In this document: positions 1 through 6,519 of the stretch, piece by piece
Numbering within the stretch: position 1 is the first letter of the stretch
Layout of the letters: every line of letters begins with the position of its first letter
From: JBKHHU01 sp046539045
GTDB lineage: Bacteria; Planctomycetota; Phycisphaerae; SM23-33
Assembly (NCBI GenBank): GCA_046539045.1
Contig: JBKHHU010000176.1
Span: forward strand, 1-7,197
DNA length: 7,197 nt
Direction of reading: 5' to 3'
Program-made: the position numbers and the translations under genes
The notes under the pieces: model-generated
What the model saw: the letters and a program-made list of their open reading frames with translations, nothing else
Databases searched by the model: none
Told to the model about the DNA's origin: nothing

Positions 1-363
1 ACGAGAGAACTCCAGTTGCAGTGTGAGATTCGGGAAGCGGCGAAGCTTTTTTCGGTACAGCGGATGAGTGAAGCTCTGGTCCCATTCGCTAAACGAAAAC
101 TTAAGCCTAAGGGCATTGGTAGGATGATGATCGAATATGAGATCCTGAAATCCGCCGAGGTCCACCAGCCCATTTTCTGTCCGGGGAAGAAGCAATGCTC
201 CAAGTTCTCGACTTTCAGCAGTCTGTTTCAGGAGGTTCAGTGACTGTAAAATGCTAGTTTTGCCCGCACTGTTCTCTCCGAAGATCAGTGTAATGGGTGC
301 TAAATCTATCTTAGTGGGTTGACCAAACGCTTTGAAATTCTCAAGGGTTAAGCCAGTTAACAT
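1..363 (-). CDS. AAA family ATPase (SMC/RecF-like), N-terminal part, cut by window edge
   Basis: The minus strand is open from an ATG at 363-361 to the window edge, giving 121 codons with no stop. The protein starts MLTGLTLENFKAFG, the usual first strand of SMC/RecF-like ABC ATPases ('L.NFK.F'). The Walker A P-loop follows at residues 27-35 as FGENSAGKTS, then ILQSLNLLKQT. This matches a large group of stand-alone bacterial AAA ATPases, including DUF3696-type proteins. Walker B, the signature motif and the C-terminus lie outside the window, so the subgroup and function cannot be set. Such proteins occur in housekeeping DNA metabolism and, with a nuclease domain or partner, in anti-phage systems. 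A purine-rich AAAGG about 9 nt before the ATG fits a ribosome binding site. GC is about 47% by hand count, well below the neighbouring genes, which suggests transfer (inference). ATPase fold: confident. Role: unknown. Confidence 0.85.
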   Translation of the reverse strand, partial: MLTGLTLENFKAFGQPTKIDLAPITLIFGENSAGKTSILQSLNLLKQTAESRELGALLLPRTENGLVDLGGFQDLIFDHHPTNALRLKFSFSEWDQSFTHPLYRKKLRRFPNLTLQLEFSR

Positions 364-746
364 GCGGTGGACCTTTCTGAGAAAGAAACCGCAAAAGTAG
401 AGCACAAAATTTCTTTACGGGCAAGTTAGTGGATGTAGCTTGGCCCGACCAGAACAAAAATCCCCCAAAAGTGGCTAGATATGCACATTTTGGCCGGATC
501 GCTTGGCGAACCTTTCGGAATCTCCGTAATAGCAGAATAGACAACCGAACCGGCCGGACGCAGGCAGGGGTGATTGCAGCCAGCTGAACCGGAAAAGAGT
601 TTTGTCCCTCGTTCCATATCGTCCAAAGCTCCTCTTTCCTGCCGGATCTCATTGAACAAGGCGCTGAGAGGGGTGTGATTCACACACAGCACCCGTGCGG
701 CTGTGACCCTCTGCCCACGAAACAACGAATCAACGAGTCGACGAGC
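364..746. other. Intergenic region between the ATPase gene and rtcB; no gene seen
   Basis: About 380 nt lie between the ATPase start codon and the rtcB stop codon. The short open frames here have no recognisable domain, no good ribosome binding site and no sensible composition. The part nearest the ATPase gene is AT-richer and should hold its promoter. A TTGCCC-N17-TCTACT arrangement can be read on the minus strand upstream of the ATPase start (around 390-430), but the match is too weak to call. The end nearest rtcB carries the folded element listed separately at 667-712. No intrinsic terminator with a T-run was found just after the rtcB stop. Confidence 0.5.
667..712. repeat. Nested inverted-repeat structure downstream of rtcB
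   Basis: An outer arm AGAGGGGT (667-674) pairs with ACCCTCT (706-712), with one bulged G. Inside it lie the short palindrome GTGATTCAC (675-683) and a hairpin with stem CACAGC (685-690) / GCTGTG (700-705) and a 9-nt loop. All pairings can be read directly. It lies about 35 nt after the rtcB stop codon in the rtcB direction, so it could be a 3'-end structure or RNase barrier for that transcript. There is no T-run on the minus strand, so a classical intrinsic terminator is not supported. Confidence 0.4.
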
Positions 747-2207
747 TCATCCTTTGATGACCGCCAGGGGGCGGAGTCGGGCGACTTTCCGGGCCAGTCC
801 GGCGCGTTCGACGCAGTCGATGACATCGTGGATGTTTTTGTAGGCGTCGGGTTGTTCCTCGGCCAGGCCGGTCCTGCCGCGTGCTTTGGCGATGACGCCG
901 GCCTGCTCGAGTTCCTTGTCGATGTGTCGGCCCTTGGCGTGCTGGATGGCGGCCTTGCGGCTGAGGACGCGACCGGCCCCGTGGCAGGTGCTTCCGAAGG
1001 TGGAGTCCATGGCCTGCTGGGTTCCGAGCAGGACATAGCTGGCGGTGCCCATGTCTCCGGGCATGAGCACGGGCTGGCCGAGGTCGCGGTACTTTTCGGG
1101 CAGTTCGGGGTGGCCGGGCGGGAAGGCCCGCGTGGCGCCCTTGCGGTGGACGCAGAGCGTTCGCTCCCTGCCGTCGACGGTATGCTGCTCGATCTTGGCG
1201 ATGTTGTGGGCCACGTCGTAGACCTGCTGCAGCCCGAGCGACTCGGCCGACTCGCCGAAGAACCGCTGGAGCGTCTTGCGGACCTGCGTCAGCAGCAGCT
1301 GGCGGTTGCACCAGGCGTAGTTGGCGGCAGAGCGCATGGCCCCGAGGTAGCGTTGGCCTTCGGGGCTGTCGACCGGTGCGCAGACGAGCTGGCGGTCCGG
1401 CAGGGCGAACCCGTATTTCTCCGGGGCGCCGCGGAGGGACTTGATGGCGTCCTGGCAGACCTGGTGGCCGAACCCGCGCGAGCCGGTGTGCAGCATGAGC
1501 GTGATGTAGCCCTTCTTCAGGCCGAGTGCGTCGGCGGCCCGGTCGTCGAAGATCTCCTCGACCACCTGTACCTCGGAGAAGTGGTTTCCCGAGCCGAGCG
1601 TGCCGCATTGGTCGTTCCCGCGCTGGAGGGCCTTGTCGGAAACGGCGTCGGGGTCGGCTCCTTGGAGGCATCCGTTGGATTCGGTGGCGTCGAGATCATC
1701 CTGGGTGGCCAGGCCCTGGTCCCGCAGGTACTCGGCCCCGCGGCTGCAGATTTCGCGGATCTCGCGGTCGGAGAATTTGTTCGGTCCGCCGACGCCCACG
1801 CCGACGGGCAGGTCGCGGAAGAGCTGGTTGGCCAGGTCTCGCATCTTCGGCTTGATGTCGTTGGCGAGAATGTCCGAGCGGACCAGTCGCACGCCGCAGT
1901 TGATGTCGTAGCCGACCCCGCCGGGGGAGACGACCCCGCCTTGCTCGACGTCGGTGGCCGCGACCCCGCCGATGGGAAAGCCGTAGCCCCAGTGGATGTC
2001 CGGCATGGCCAGCGATGCCTTGACGATGCCCGGGAGGGCGGCGACGTTGGCGACCTGCGTGGGCCCTCCGCCGGCGGTGACCTCCTCGATCATCGCCTCG
2101 GTGGAATAGATGATGCCGTCGACCTGCATGCCCTCGCGCGATTCCTTCGGAATCCGCCAGCGAGTCTGGTCGACCTGCTCGATTTTGCCTTCGAAACGTT
2201 CTGCCAT
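747..2207 (-). CDS. rtcB: RNA-splicing ligase RtcB (3'-phosphate/5'-OH RNA ligase)
   Basis: RtcB joins RNA 2',3'-cyclic phosphate or 3'-phosphate ends to 5'-hydroxyl ends, using GTP and Mn2+ through a ligase-histidine-GMP intermediate. In bacteria it is linked to repair of cleaved tRNA and rRNA. The 486-residue protein is full length for the family. Metal and catalytic residues known from Pyrococcus RtcB are all present: D101 and C104 in YDINCGVRL, N208 and H209 in GTLGSGNHF, H240 in HTGSRGFGHQ, H334 in VAHNIAK, the VHRKGATRAFPPG motif at 353-365, the guanylated histidine H409 in GSTCHGAGR, and K485 at the C-terminal tail AVIKG. The start at 2207 has a GGGGA about 6 nt upstream and gives a normal family N-terminus. 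Archease lies upstream on the same strand, 204 nt away. No adjacent RtcR-type regulator or RtcA cyclase is seen. Confidence 0.98.
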   Translation of the reverse strand: MAERFEGKIEQVDQTRWRIPKESREGMQVDGIIYSTEAMIEEVTAGGGPTQVANVAALPGIVKASLAMPDIHWGYGFPIGGVAATDVEQGGVVSPGGVGYDINCGVRLVRSDILANDIKPKMRDLANQLFRDLPVGVGVGGPNKFSDREIREICSRGAEYLRDQGLATQDDLDATESNGCLQGADPDAVSDKALQRGNDQCGTLGSGNHFSEVQVVEEIFDDRAADALGLKKGYITLMLHTGSRGFGHQVCQDAIKSLRGAPEKYGFALPDRQLVCAPVDSPEGQRYLGAMRSAANYAWCNRQLLLTQVRKTLQRFFGESAESLGLQQVYDVAHNIAKIEQHTVDGRERTLCVHRKGATRAFPPGHPELPEKYRDLGQPVLMPGDMGTASYVLLGTQQAMDSTFGSTCHGAGRVLSRKAAIQHAKGRHIDKELEQAGVIAKARGRTGLAEEQPDAYKNIHDVIDCVERAGLARKVARLRPLAVIKG

Positions 2208-2285
2208 GATTGTCCCCGATTCGGTCGCGCGTCGGGTTTCCCCGCCGGCGCGTGGCTGAGATGATATGCTTTTTTCGTCCGCAAC

Positions 2286-2315
2286 CCCCGCCGGGTTGAT
2301 GCCGCCCGGCTGGGG
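2286..2315 (-). repeat. GC-rich hairpin upstream of rtcB
   Basis: Arms of ten bases pair with a single bulge at 2311 around a 9-nt loop at 2296-2304. On the rtcB strand it would sit about 80 to 110 nt before the start codon. It could be a partial terminator or a leader structure. No homology to a known riboswitch class was recognised. Confidence 0.45.
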
Positions 2316-2367
2316 CTCTCGCGGTTTTTTCGCAGTTGCCCGCAGGTATCTTCACCTCGAACAGCAA

Positions 2368-2391
2368 TTCTTGCTCGGTCGTAAGCAAGAA
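2368..2391 (-). repeat. Perfect 8-bp hairpin just downstream of archease
   Basis: The arms 2368-2375 and 2384-2391 are exact reverse complements with an 8-nt loop. The element begins about 20 nt after the archease stop codon on the minus strand. It is followed on that strand by AATTGC, not a T-run, so it fits an mRNA 3'-stabilising or processing hairpin better than a strong terminator. Confidence 0.45.
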
Positions 2392-2411
2392 AACTGCATC
2401 GCGGCAGCGGG

Positions 2412-2828
2412 TCACAGGTCCAGAATCACCCGCGCGACCCATTTACCGCCTTGCTGCTCAAACGTCAGTTCGTGATGCGTCACTGCCTTGACTTCGGCAT
2501 CGTATTCGTGCCGGTCCGGATCGAACGTCTCGCCGGTAAGCTCGGCCCGTACCGAAACTTCCGAGAACGCGGTCACCTTTACTCCGGCGACCACGAAGCT
2601 CTCGAAGTTCATGATGCTCATGATCTCCCAGAGAAAGTCCACGCAGAGGGACTCGGTGTCTTCGGCCTCTACTTCGACTTCACGTAAGTCGTTACCTTCA
2701 GGCTTTTTGGGGCAGATGAACCTCGCCAGTCCCTCGCCGAGCGCCTCCAGCAGTTCCTCCGCGGAGTCGGCCTCGGCGGCCAGCCCGACGTCGGCAGTGT
2801 GCTCAAATGTTTCGCATTTCCTGGTCAT
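2412..2828 (-). CDS. Archease, RtcB activator
   Basis: Archease speeds RtcB guanylation and lets it perform multiple turnovers. The 138-residue protein has the expected length and the family's main features. The FEHTADVGL motif lies at residues 8-16, with the metal-binding aspartate D13. The middle segment ESLCVDFLWEIMSIMNF fits the family's 'L..W L.ell' helix. The C-terminal block TGETFDPDRHEYDAEVKAVTHHEL (about 98-121) carries the conserved GE.(D).rH...EVKA.T.h pattern, and the protein ends in VARVILDL with a metal-site aspartate near the C-terminus. It lies upstream of rtcB on the same strand, which independently supports the assignment. The ribosome binding site before the ATG at 2828 is weak. 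It is divergent from nfo, with 60 nt between the two start codons. Confidence 0.95.
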   Translation of the reverse strand: MTRKCETFEHTADVGLAAEADSAEELLEALGEGLARFICPKKPEGNDLREVEVEAEDTESLCVDFLWEIMSIMNFESFVVAGVKVTAFSEVSVRAELTGETFDPDRHEYDAEVKAVTHHELTFEQQGGKWVARVILDL

Positions 2829-2876
2829 TTCACGCTTCGGTCAGGGTAGTATGTGTTCCAGGTCCTTTTGGTTACT

Positions 2877-2880
2877 GAGG
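2877..2880 (+). promoter_or_regulatory. Ribosome binding site that fixes the nfo start
   Basis: GAGG lies 8 nt before the ATG at 2889. The alternative in-frame ATG at 2853 would add 12 residues (MFQVLLVTEDNR) that are not part of the family's N-terminus and would place this GAGG inside the gene. The 2889 start is therefore preferred. Confidence 0.7.
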
Positions 2881-2888
2881 ATAACAGA

Positions 2889-3737
2889 ATGTTACTCGGA
2901 TCGCACCTGAGCATCGCCGGCGGATTGCACAAAGCCCTCGAAAGAGCAGACGGTTACGGGTTCGGCACCGTTGCGGTGTTCGTGCGGAATCAGATGCAAT
3001 GGAAGGCCCCGCCGCTGAACGAGGATGCCGTCAAACGTTTCCGTAACTCCCGTCGGAAGCTGAATATACGCCCGGTCGTGGCGCACGGTTCGTATTTGGC
3101 AAACCTGTGCGGGGCCGAGCCGATCCGCACCAAGGCGATCGACGCGGTGACCGAAGACCTCACCCGTTGCGGCCGGCTCGGGATCGAGTACCTCGTGCTG
3201 CATCCGGGCTCGCATCCGGAACTCTCGGAAGGCATCGAGCTTATCGCCGATGCCCTGGACGCCTGCCTGAGTCGCTGCCCCTCGAACCGCCCGAAGGTTC
3301 TGCTGGAGACGACCGCAGGGCAGGGCAATTGCATCGGCCACCGGTTTGAGCACCTGGCCGAGATCCTGCACAAGGTCAAGCGCCCGAACCGCTTCGGCGT
3401 CTGTGTGGATACCGCTCACGTTTTCGCCGCGGGGTATGATATCCGCACGGCTGGGGCATATCAGGCCACGATGGACGAATTCGACAAAGTGATTGGTTTG
3501 AAGAAGCTTATGGCCGTGCACGTCAACGATTCCAAAACCGCCCTCGGCTCGCGCGTCGACCGTCACGAGCATATCGGAAGGGGGCATATCGGTCTGGACG
3601 GGTTCCGCAACCTGATCAATGACAGGCGATTATCGTCGACCCCGTTGATTCTTGAGACGCGGAAGGAGACCGATCCGGACACCGGCAGGGACTTCGACGA
3701 GATCAACGCCGAGCAGTTGCGGTCGCTGGTGGAGTGA
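2889..3737 (+). CDS. nfo: Endonuclease IV (AP endonuclease)
   Basis: This enzyme cleaves the DNA backbone 5' to abasic sites in base-excision repair and also removes blocked 3' ends. From the ATG at 2889 the protein has 282 residues, the usual family length, and begins MLLGSHLSIAGG as family members do. All nine ligands of the trinuclear zinc site can be placed: H66 (VVAHGSYL), H105 (VLHPGSH), E140 (LLETTAGQG), D174 and H177 (CVDTAHVFAAGYD), H211 (HVNDS), D224 and H226 (SRVDRHEHIGRGHIG) and E256 (LILETRK). The spacing matches E. coli Nfo. One small oddity is a valine-rich FVRNQMQWKAPPL at about 31-43, where many homologues read 'iF..nprqw'; this does not touch the zinc site. It is divergent from archease and not obviously cotranscribed with the gene that follows 365 nt later. 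Confidence 0.97.
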   Translation: MLLGSHLSIAGGLHKALERADGYGFGTVAVFVRNQMQWKAPPLNEDAVKRFRNSRRKLNIRPVVAHGSYLANLCGAEPIRTKAIDAVTEDLTRCGRLGIEYLVLHPGSHPELSEGIELIADALDACLSRCPSNRPKVLLETTAGQGNCIGHRFEHLAEILHKVKRPNRFGVCVDTAHVFAAGYDIRTAGAYQATMDEFDKVIGLKKLMAVHVNDSKTALGSRVDRHEHIGRGHIGLDGFRNLINDRRLSSTPLILETRKETDPDTGRDFDEINAEQLRSLVE

Positions 3738-4102
3738 TCGGCTGCAGGTTCTTCCCGCTGGGTACCTGCGGGAGGCGTGTCCGCCGCGTCCGTTGCCGGC
3801 GAAATGTCGCGCCGAAGACGTCAAACTTTCGGCCGGGGTCTGGTCGATAGAACTGATCTGCGTCGGTCGATGCAGCGGGACCGGAGCCAAGCCCGGGCAG
3901 AATCGACTGTTCGGTCATCCTGTCTTTGCTTGCATTGCGTGCGCAATCGCCTATAGTTATCGTTCTGTTTCTCCGCACGTCGGGGCGGGTGAATGCCGCG
4001 ACGGCGTTTGACACCGACACCGGCCCGGCCGGGCTTGACGATCGGCTCGCCGGAGGCGGAAATAGACAATTGTACATGCTTATTAGAGAATAGGACAGTT
4101 CC
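3738..4102 (+). other. Intergenic region between nfo and the SurA-like gene; no gene seen
   Basis: The 365 nt hold no coding frame with a family signature. The longest plus-strand frame here overlaps the 3' end of nfo in another phase and looks like a shadow. Just after nfo, overlapping palindromes can be read (GCAGGT / ACCTGC and TCCCGC / GCGGGA between about 3744 and 3771), without a T-run. A candidate promoter is at 3930-3957. A 12-bp palindrome, GCCCGGCCGGGC, lies at 4023-4034. A TTGACA at 4008-4013 has no acceptable -10 box at the right distance. Confidence 0.5.
3930..3957 (+). promoter_or_regulatory. Candidate promoter with an inverted repeat in its spacer
   Basis: TTGCAT (3930-3935) and TATAGT (3952-3957) are 16 nt apart, a sigma70-like layout with a good -10 box and a poor -35 box. 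Overlapping the end of the -35 box and most of the spacer is ATTGCG-TG-CGCAAT (3934-3947), a perfect 6-bp inverted repeat of the size of an operator half-site pair. It would drive the SurA-like gene with a leader of about 140 nt. This is weak evidence. Confidence 0.3.
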
Positions 4103-6286
4103 ATGGCATTCGCATTCTTCCGCCGTCACCAGAAGTGGGTTCTGGCACTGATGGTCCTGCTGATGATCAGCTTTCTGGTTTCCGGTACGGTCCTTCGCCG
4201 TCTCACCGAGCGAGACACCAGCGAGATCGTCGTGGGCGAGTTCCGCCACGGGGAAATCACGCAGGGCGATCTGATGCAGGCACAGGTTGATCTGGAGCGG
4301 CTCGCCGATCAGCTCCGCGCCGCCGGTTCCGAGGAGTTTGTCTACCTGATGCGCAACCGCGAGACGGCCCGTCTGGCCTACGCTTTGCTGCTGAAGGAAG
4401 CAGACCAAGCCGGCGTCACCGTCACCGACGCCGACATTTCCCAGTACTTCGCCATGATCGGATACCCGATCGGGAAGCGTGAGTATGATGAACTGCGGGG
4501 CGTTCTCCGGGCCGACGGCATTACCGAACAGCAGATGCGCGCGATGGTCGGACGTTGGTTGAAGATCTTCAAACACACCCGGAATTCCACCACGCTCCTG
4601 CCGCCCGGCGACATACAGCTCAAGCAACTCTACCGTGACCTGCGGGAACGCATGTCGCTGAGGATGGTCACCTTCGAAGCCGACGATTACGTCGAGAAGG
4701 TGCCCGCTCCGACTACCGAGGAAGAGAACCAGCAGTTCAGCAAGTACAAAGATAAGCTGGCCGGCACGTATCCGACGCCCAGCTCTTTCGGGTTCGGTTA
4801 CAAGTGGCCGGATCGCGTCAACATCGCCTGGATGTTCGTCAACTCCGAGCCGATCGAGCGCATCGCCGAGCCAACCGAAGCCGAGATGCGGAGCTACTAT
4901 CGCAGCAACCGCGAGAAGTACGTCACCTCCGAGGACGAACCCGGCTCCGGGCGGGAGCTGACCTATGCCGAAGCCCGCGAGCAGATCGCCCGCGACCTGT
5001 CCGGTAGCGTCGCCCAGCAGAAGCTGGAAGACCTTGCCGCCCTGGCCGAGCGGGCCTACAGCGCACTCCCCGCTGTGAAGACCGTGGAGGGCAAGGAAGT
5101 CCCCGTCCCGGCCCTGGAACGGTTCGAGCAGGCCCGCAAGCAACTGATAAGCAAGGAACTGGCCGACCGGATGTTGGACCAGCGGACTGTGAAGGTCCGC
5201 ATCAACGGCATGCGGCTGGACGAGGCGGTGGCCACGCTCGCCGAGGCGGCGCGTCTGGACGCGATCTGCTATCCGTGGGGCGAGCACGGCAACAAGTCGC
5301 TGGACCCGAGCATCCGTGTCTCGATCCCCGGTGACGAGATGAGTCTGCGGCAGGCTCTAATCGAGTTGAGCGAGTCGGCCGGGTGGCAGAAGTCCGAGTG
5401 GGTCGTCTGCACCGGGATCGACAGTGTGCTGTTCCCCGTCGGCCCGGTGGACATGTTCCCGCTGCAGGTCGGTCAGACCGGCCTGTCCAGCCAGGCCGAC
5501 CTGCTGTCTGAACCGATCGTTGGCTCTGCCGCCATGACGCCGCGTCCGCGGAGCCGGGCCGACAACCTCGTGAGCATCGCCTTCCAGGTCAAGGAACTGC
5601 TGCCCAAGGACCGCAACGCCAGCGTGACCGTCGGAAACCTTGCCCCTCGCGGGTTCGTCCGCGGTATGGAAAAAGGCATGGTGCTCTGGGTGGTGCAGGA
5701 GGCGGAAAAGTCCCGCGCTCCGGAACTCAAGGAACTCACTCAGAACCGGAAGCTCCGCAGCCGGGTGATCGAAGATGTCAAAATCCGCAAGGGCTTCCAA
5801 CTGGCCGTCAAGGATTCCAAGGAGCTGTTGTCTGCCGCACGCAAGGATGGTGCCTCGCTGGAGTCGGCCGCCAAGGCCAAGGACCTCGAGCCGGTGGTTA
5901 CGCGGATGTTCGGGCGGCTGCAGATCAACCCCTACGATCAGGCCAACCCGATCATGACCGGCGTGGTGTACGAGTTCAGGCTTCCCACGAGGCGGCAGCG
6001 GAAGGCCTTCATCGACCGGGCCTTCGCCGAGCTGTCGCCCGAAGACGTCGAACCGCCGTACGATGAGCCGAGCCCGGTTGTCCGGGGCAACTATCAACCG
6101 GTTCGGACGGCCGTGGTGATGGAACGGGCGGATTTCGAGCCGGCCGTCCAGTCGGAATTCGACGACGCCGCACCGGCCTTGCGGAACATGCTTGCCGGCC
6201 GGCAGATGGACACAGCCATGCGAAGCTGGTTCCACATCGACAGCATCAGCAAGCGGATGGACTTCGAGCGAAGCACGGACGAGTAG
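4103..6286 (+). CDS. Membrane-anchored SurA/PpiD-like protein without a visible PPIase domain
   Basis: The start at 4103 has AGGA at 4092-4095, 7 nt before the ATG. Residues 1-11 are basic. One hydrophobic segment, about 12-30 (WVLALMVLLMISFLVSGTV), follows and fits an N-terminal inner-membrane anchor with a periplasmic body, as in PpiD. Residues about 41-160 resemble a SurA N-terminal chaperone domain (EIVVGEFRHGEIT..., ALLLKEADQAGVTVTDADISQYF, then a GITEQQMRAMVGRWL helix). Residues about 257-320 (PTEAEMRSYYRSNREKYV, then a charged helix) read like the linker that precedes parvulin domains. No parvulin core is recognisable. Instead, about 360-430 resembles a secretin/TonB short N-terminal (STN) fold: VKVRINGMRLDEAVATLAEA, then SLRQALIELSESAGW. 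The C-terminal part, about 535-605, again resembles PpiD (helical, ESAAKAKDLEPVVTRMFGR). A periplasmic or envelope folding factor is inferred. Substrate is unknown. The end at 6286 is followed by the tRNA-Phe promoter 40 nt later. Confidence 0.75.
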   Translation: MAFAFFRRHQKWVLALMVLLMISFLVSGTVLRRLTERDTSEIVVGEFRHGEITQGDLMQAQVDLERLADQLRAAGSEEFVYLMRNRETARLAYALLLKEADQAGVTVTDADISQYFAMIGYPIGKREYDELRGVLRADGITEQQMRAMVGRWLKIFKHTRNSTTLLPPGDIQLKQLYRDLRERMSLRMVTFEADDYVEKVPAPTTEEENQQFSKYKDKLAGTYPTPSSFGFGYKWPDRVNIAWMFVNSEPIERIAEPTEAEMRSYYRSNREKYVTSEDEPGSGRELTYAEAREQIARDLSGSVAQQKLEDLAALAERAYSALPAVKTVEGKEVPVPALERFEQARKQLISKELADRMLDQRTVKVRINGMRLDEAVATLAEAARLDAICYPWGEHGNKSLDPSIRVSIPGDEMSLRQALIELSESAGWQKSEWVVCTGIDSVLFPVGPVDMFPLQVGQTGLSSQADLLSEPIVGSAAMTPRPRSRADNLVSIAFQVKELLPKDRNASVTVGNLAPRGFVRGMEKGMVLWVVQEAEKSRAPELKELTQNRKLRSRVIEDVKIRKGFQLAVKDSKELLSAARKDGASLESAAKAKDLEPVVTRMFGRLQINPYDQANPIMTGVVYEFRLPTRRQRKAFIDRAFAELSPEDVEPPYDEPSPVVRGNYQPVRTAVVMERADFEPAVQSEFDDAAPALRNMLAGRQMDTAMRSWFHIDSISKRMDFERSTDE

Positions 6287-6293
6287 GCTCCGA

Positions 6294-6310
6294 CCGGCGA
6301 TTTTTGCCGG
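6294..6310 (+). terminator. Small hairpin just after the SurA-like gene
   Basis: CCGGC (6294-6298) pairs with GCCGG (6306-6310) around a T-rich loop, 8 nt after the stop codon. No T-run follows the stem, so it is a weak candidate for the 3' end of the preceding transcript. Confidence 0.3.
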
Positions 6311-6326
6311 CGAATACGAAAGAGTC

Positions 6327-6354
6327 TTGACAACCGTTCTGAACCGTATAAAGT
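6327..6354 (+). promoter_or_regulatory. Promoter of tRNA-Phe
   Basis: A perfect -35 box TTGACA (6327-6332) is followed by TATAAAGT at 6347-6354. Reading TAAAGT (6349-6354) as the -10 box gives a 16-nt spacer; TATAAA would give 14 nt. Transcription would begin near 6361-6363, leaving a leader of about 35 nt that RNase P would remove. The leader contains GCCCC-C-GGGGC (6372-6382), a small palindrome. Confidence 0.7.
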
Positions 6355-6395
6355 AGTACGCTCTTGTCTGAGCCCCCGGGGCGAGGACAGGACAC

Positions 6396-6468
6396 GGGCA
6401 GGTAGCTCAGCTGGTAGAGCACGGCACTGAAAATGCCGGTGTCGCCGGTTCAAGTCCGGCTCTGCCCA
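6396..6468 (+). tRNA. tRNA-Phe (anticodon GAA)
   Basis: A complete cloverleaf of 73 nt can be folded. The acceptor arm is GGGCAGG (6396-6402) with TCTGCCC (6461-6467), including one G-T pair. The D arm is GCTC with GAGC around AGCTGGTA. The anticodon stem is CGGCA / TGCCG around the loop CTGAAAA, with anticodon GAA at 6429-6431. The variable loop is GTGTC. The T stem is GCCGG / CCGGC around TTCAAGT. The discriminator base is A6468. The following bases are CTG, so CCA is not encoded and must be added by the nucleotidyltransferase. It has its own promoter and terminator, so it forms a single-gene unit. Confidence 0.97.
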
Positions 6469-6490
6469 CTGCTGGACCCCCGTCAATACC

Positions 6491-6519
6491 AAAAACCCGC
6501 GGCCTGCCTGCGGGTTTTT
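6491..6519 (+). terminator. Intrinsic terminator of tRNA-Phe, usable on both strands
   Basis: AAAAACCCGC (6491-6500) and GCGGGTTTTT (6510-6519) are exact reverse complements around a 9-nt loop. This gives a GC stem followed by a T-run on the plus strand and, by symmetry, on the minus strand. It lies 22 nt after the mature tRNA 3' end and fits the end of the tRNA transcript. Confidence 0.9.

Larger units (their letters stand above)
2208..2411 (-). other. Archease-rtcB intergenic spacer with two hairpins
   Basis: This 204-nt spacer holds two well-formed palindromes and no open frame that looks like a gene. The first has stem TTCTTGCT (2368-2375) / AGCAAGAA (2384-2391) and an 8-nt loop, perfect over 8 bp. 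The second is GC-rich: CCCCGCCGGG (2286-2295) pairs with CCCGGC and GGGG (2305-2310 and 2312-2315), with one bulged T and a 9-nt loop. In the direction archease to rtcB, neither is immediately followed by a T-run, although a short A-run follows the second. The spacer may act as an attenuator, an mRNA processing site or a separate rtcB leader; the sequence does not decide. Confidence 0.5.

Noticed and set aside
341..725. Two minus-strand frames of about 100 codons upstream of the ATPase
   Set aside because: They overlap each other in different phases, show no domain, and one runs into the ATPase start in another frame.
675..2264. Long plus-strand open frame of 529 codons antisense to rtcB
   Set aside because: It lies entirely over rtcB plus flanks, has the D/G/V/L-rich composition of a mirror frame of a GC-rich gene, and shows no domain. 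The opposite strand carries every RtcB active-site motif.
2853..2888. Upstream ATG for nfo
   Set aside because: The extra 12 residues are absent from the family, and a GAGG is correctly placed for the ATG at 2889.
3652..4011. Plus-strand frame of 119 codons overlapping the end of nfo
   Set aside because: Out of phase with nfo, arginine/proline-rich at the overlap and without a family signature or a ribosome binding site.
4008..4040. TTGACA (4008) and TTGACG (4035) as -35 boxes of the SurA-like gene
   Set aside because: No acceptable -10 box lies 15-19 nt downstream of either.
3821..5287. Long minus-strand open frame of 488 codons across the SurA-like gene start
   Set aside because: Mirror frame of a GC-rich gene: no motif, no ribosome binding site, and it covers both the promoter region and the first half of a gene with a good start site.
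6441..6468. tRNA-Phe 3' end as an integration (att) site
   Set aside because: No second copy of the tRNA 3' end and no integrase gene are visible in the window, although only 730 nt downstream can be seen.
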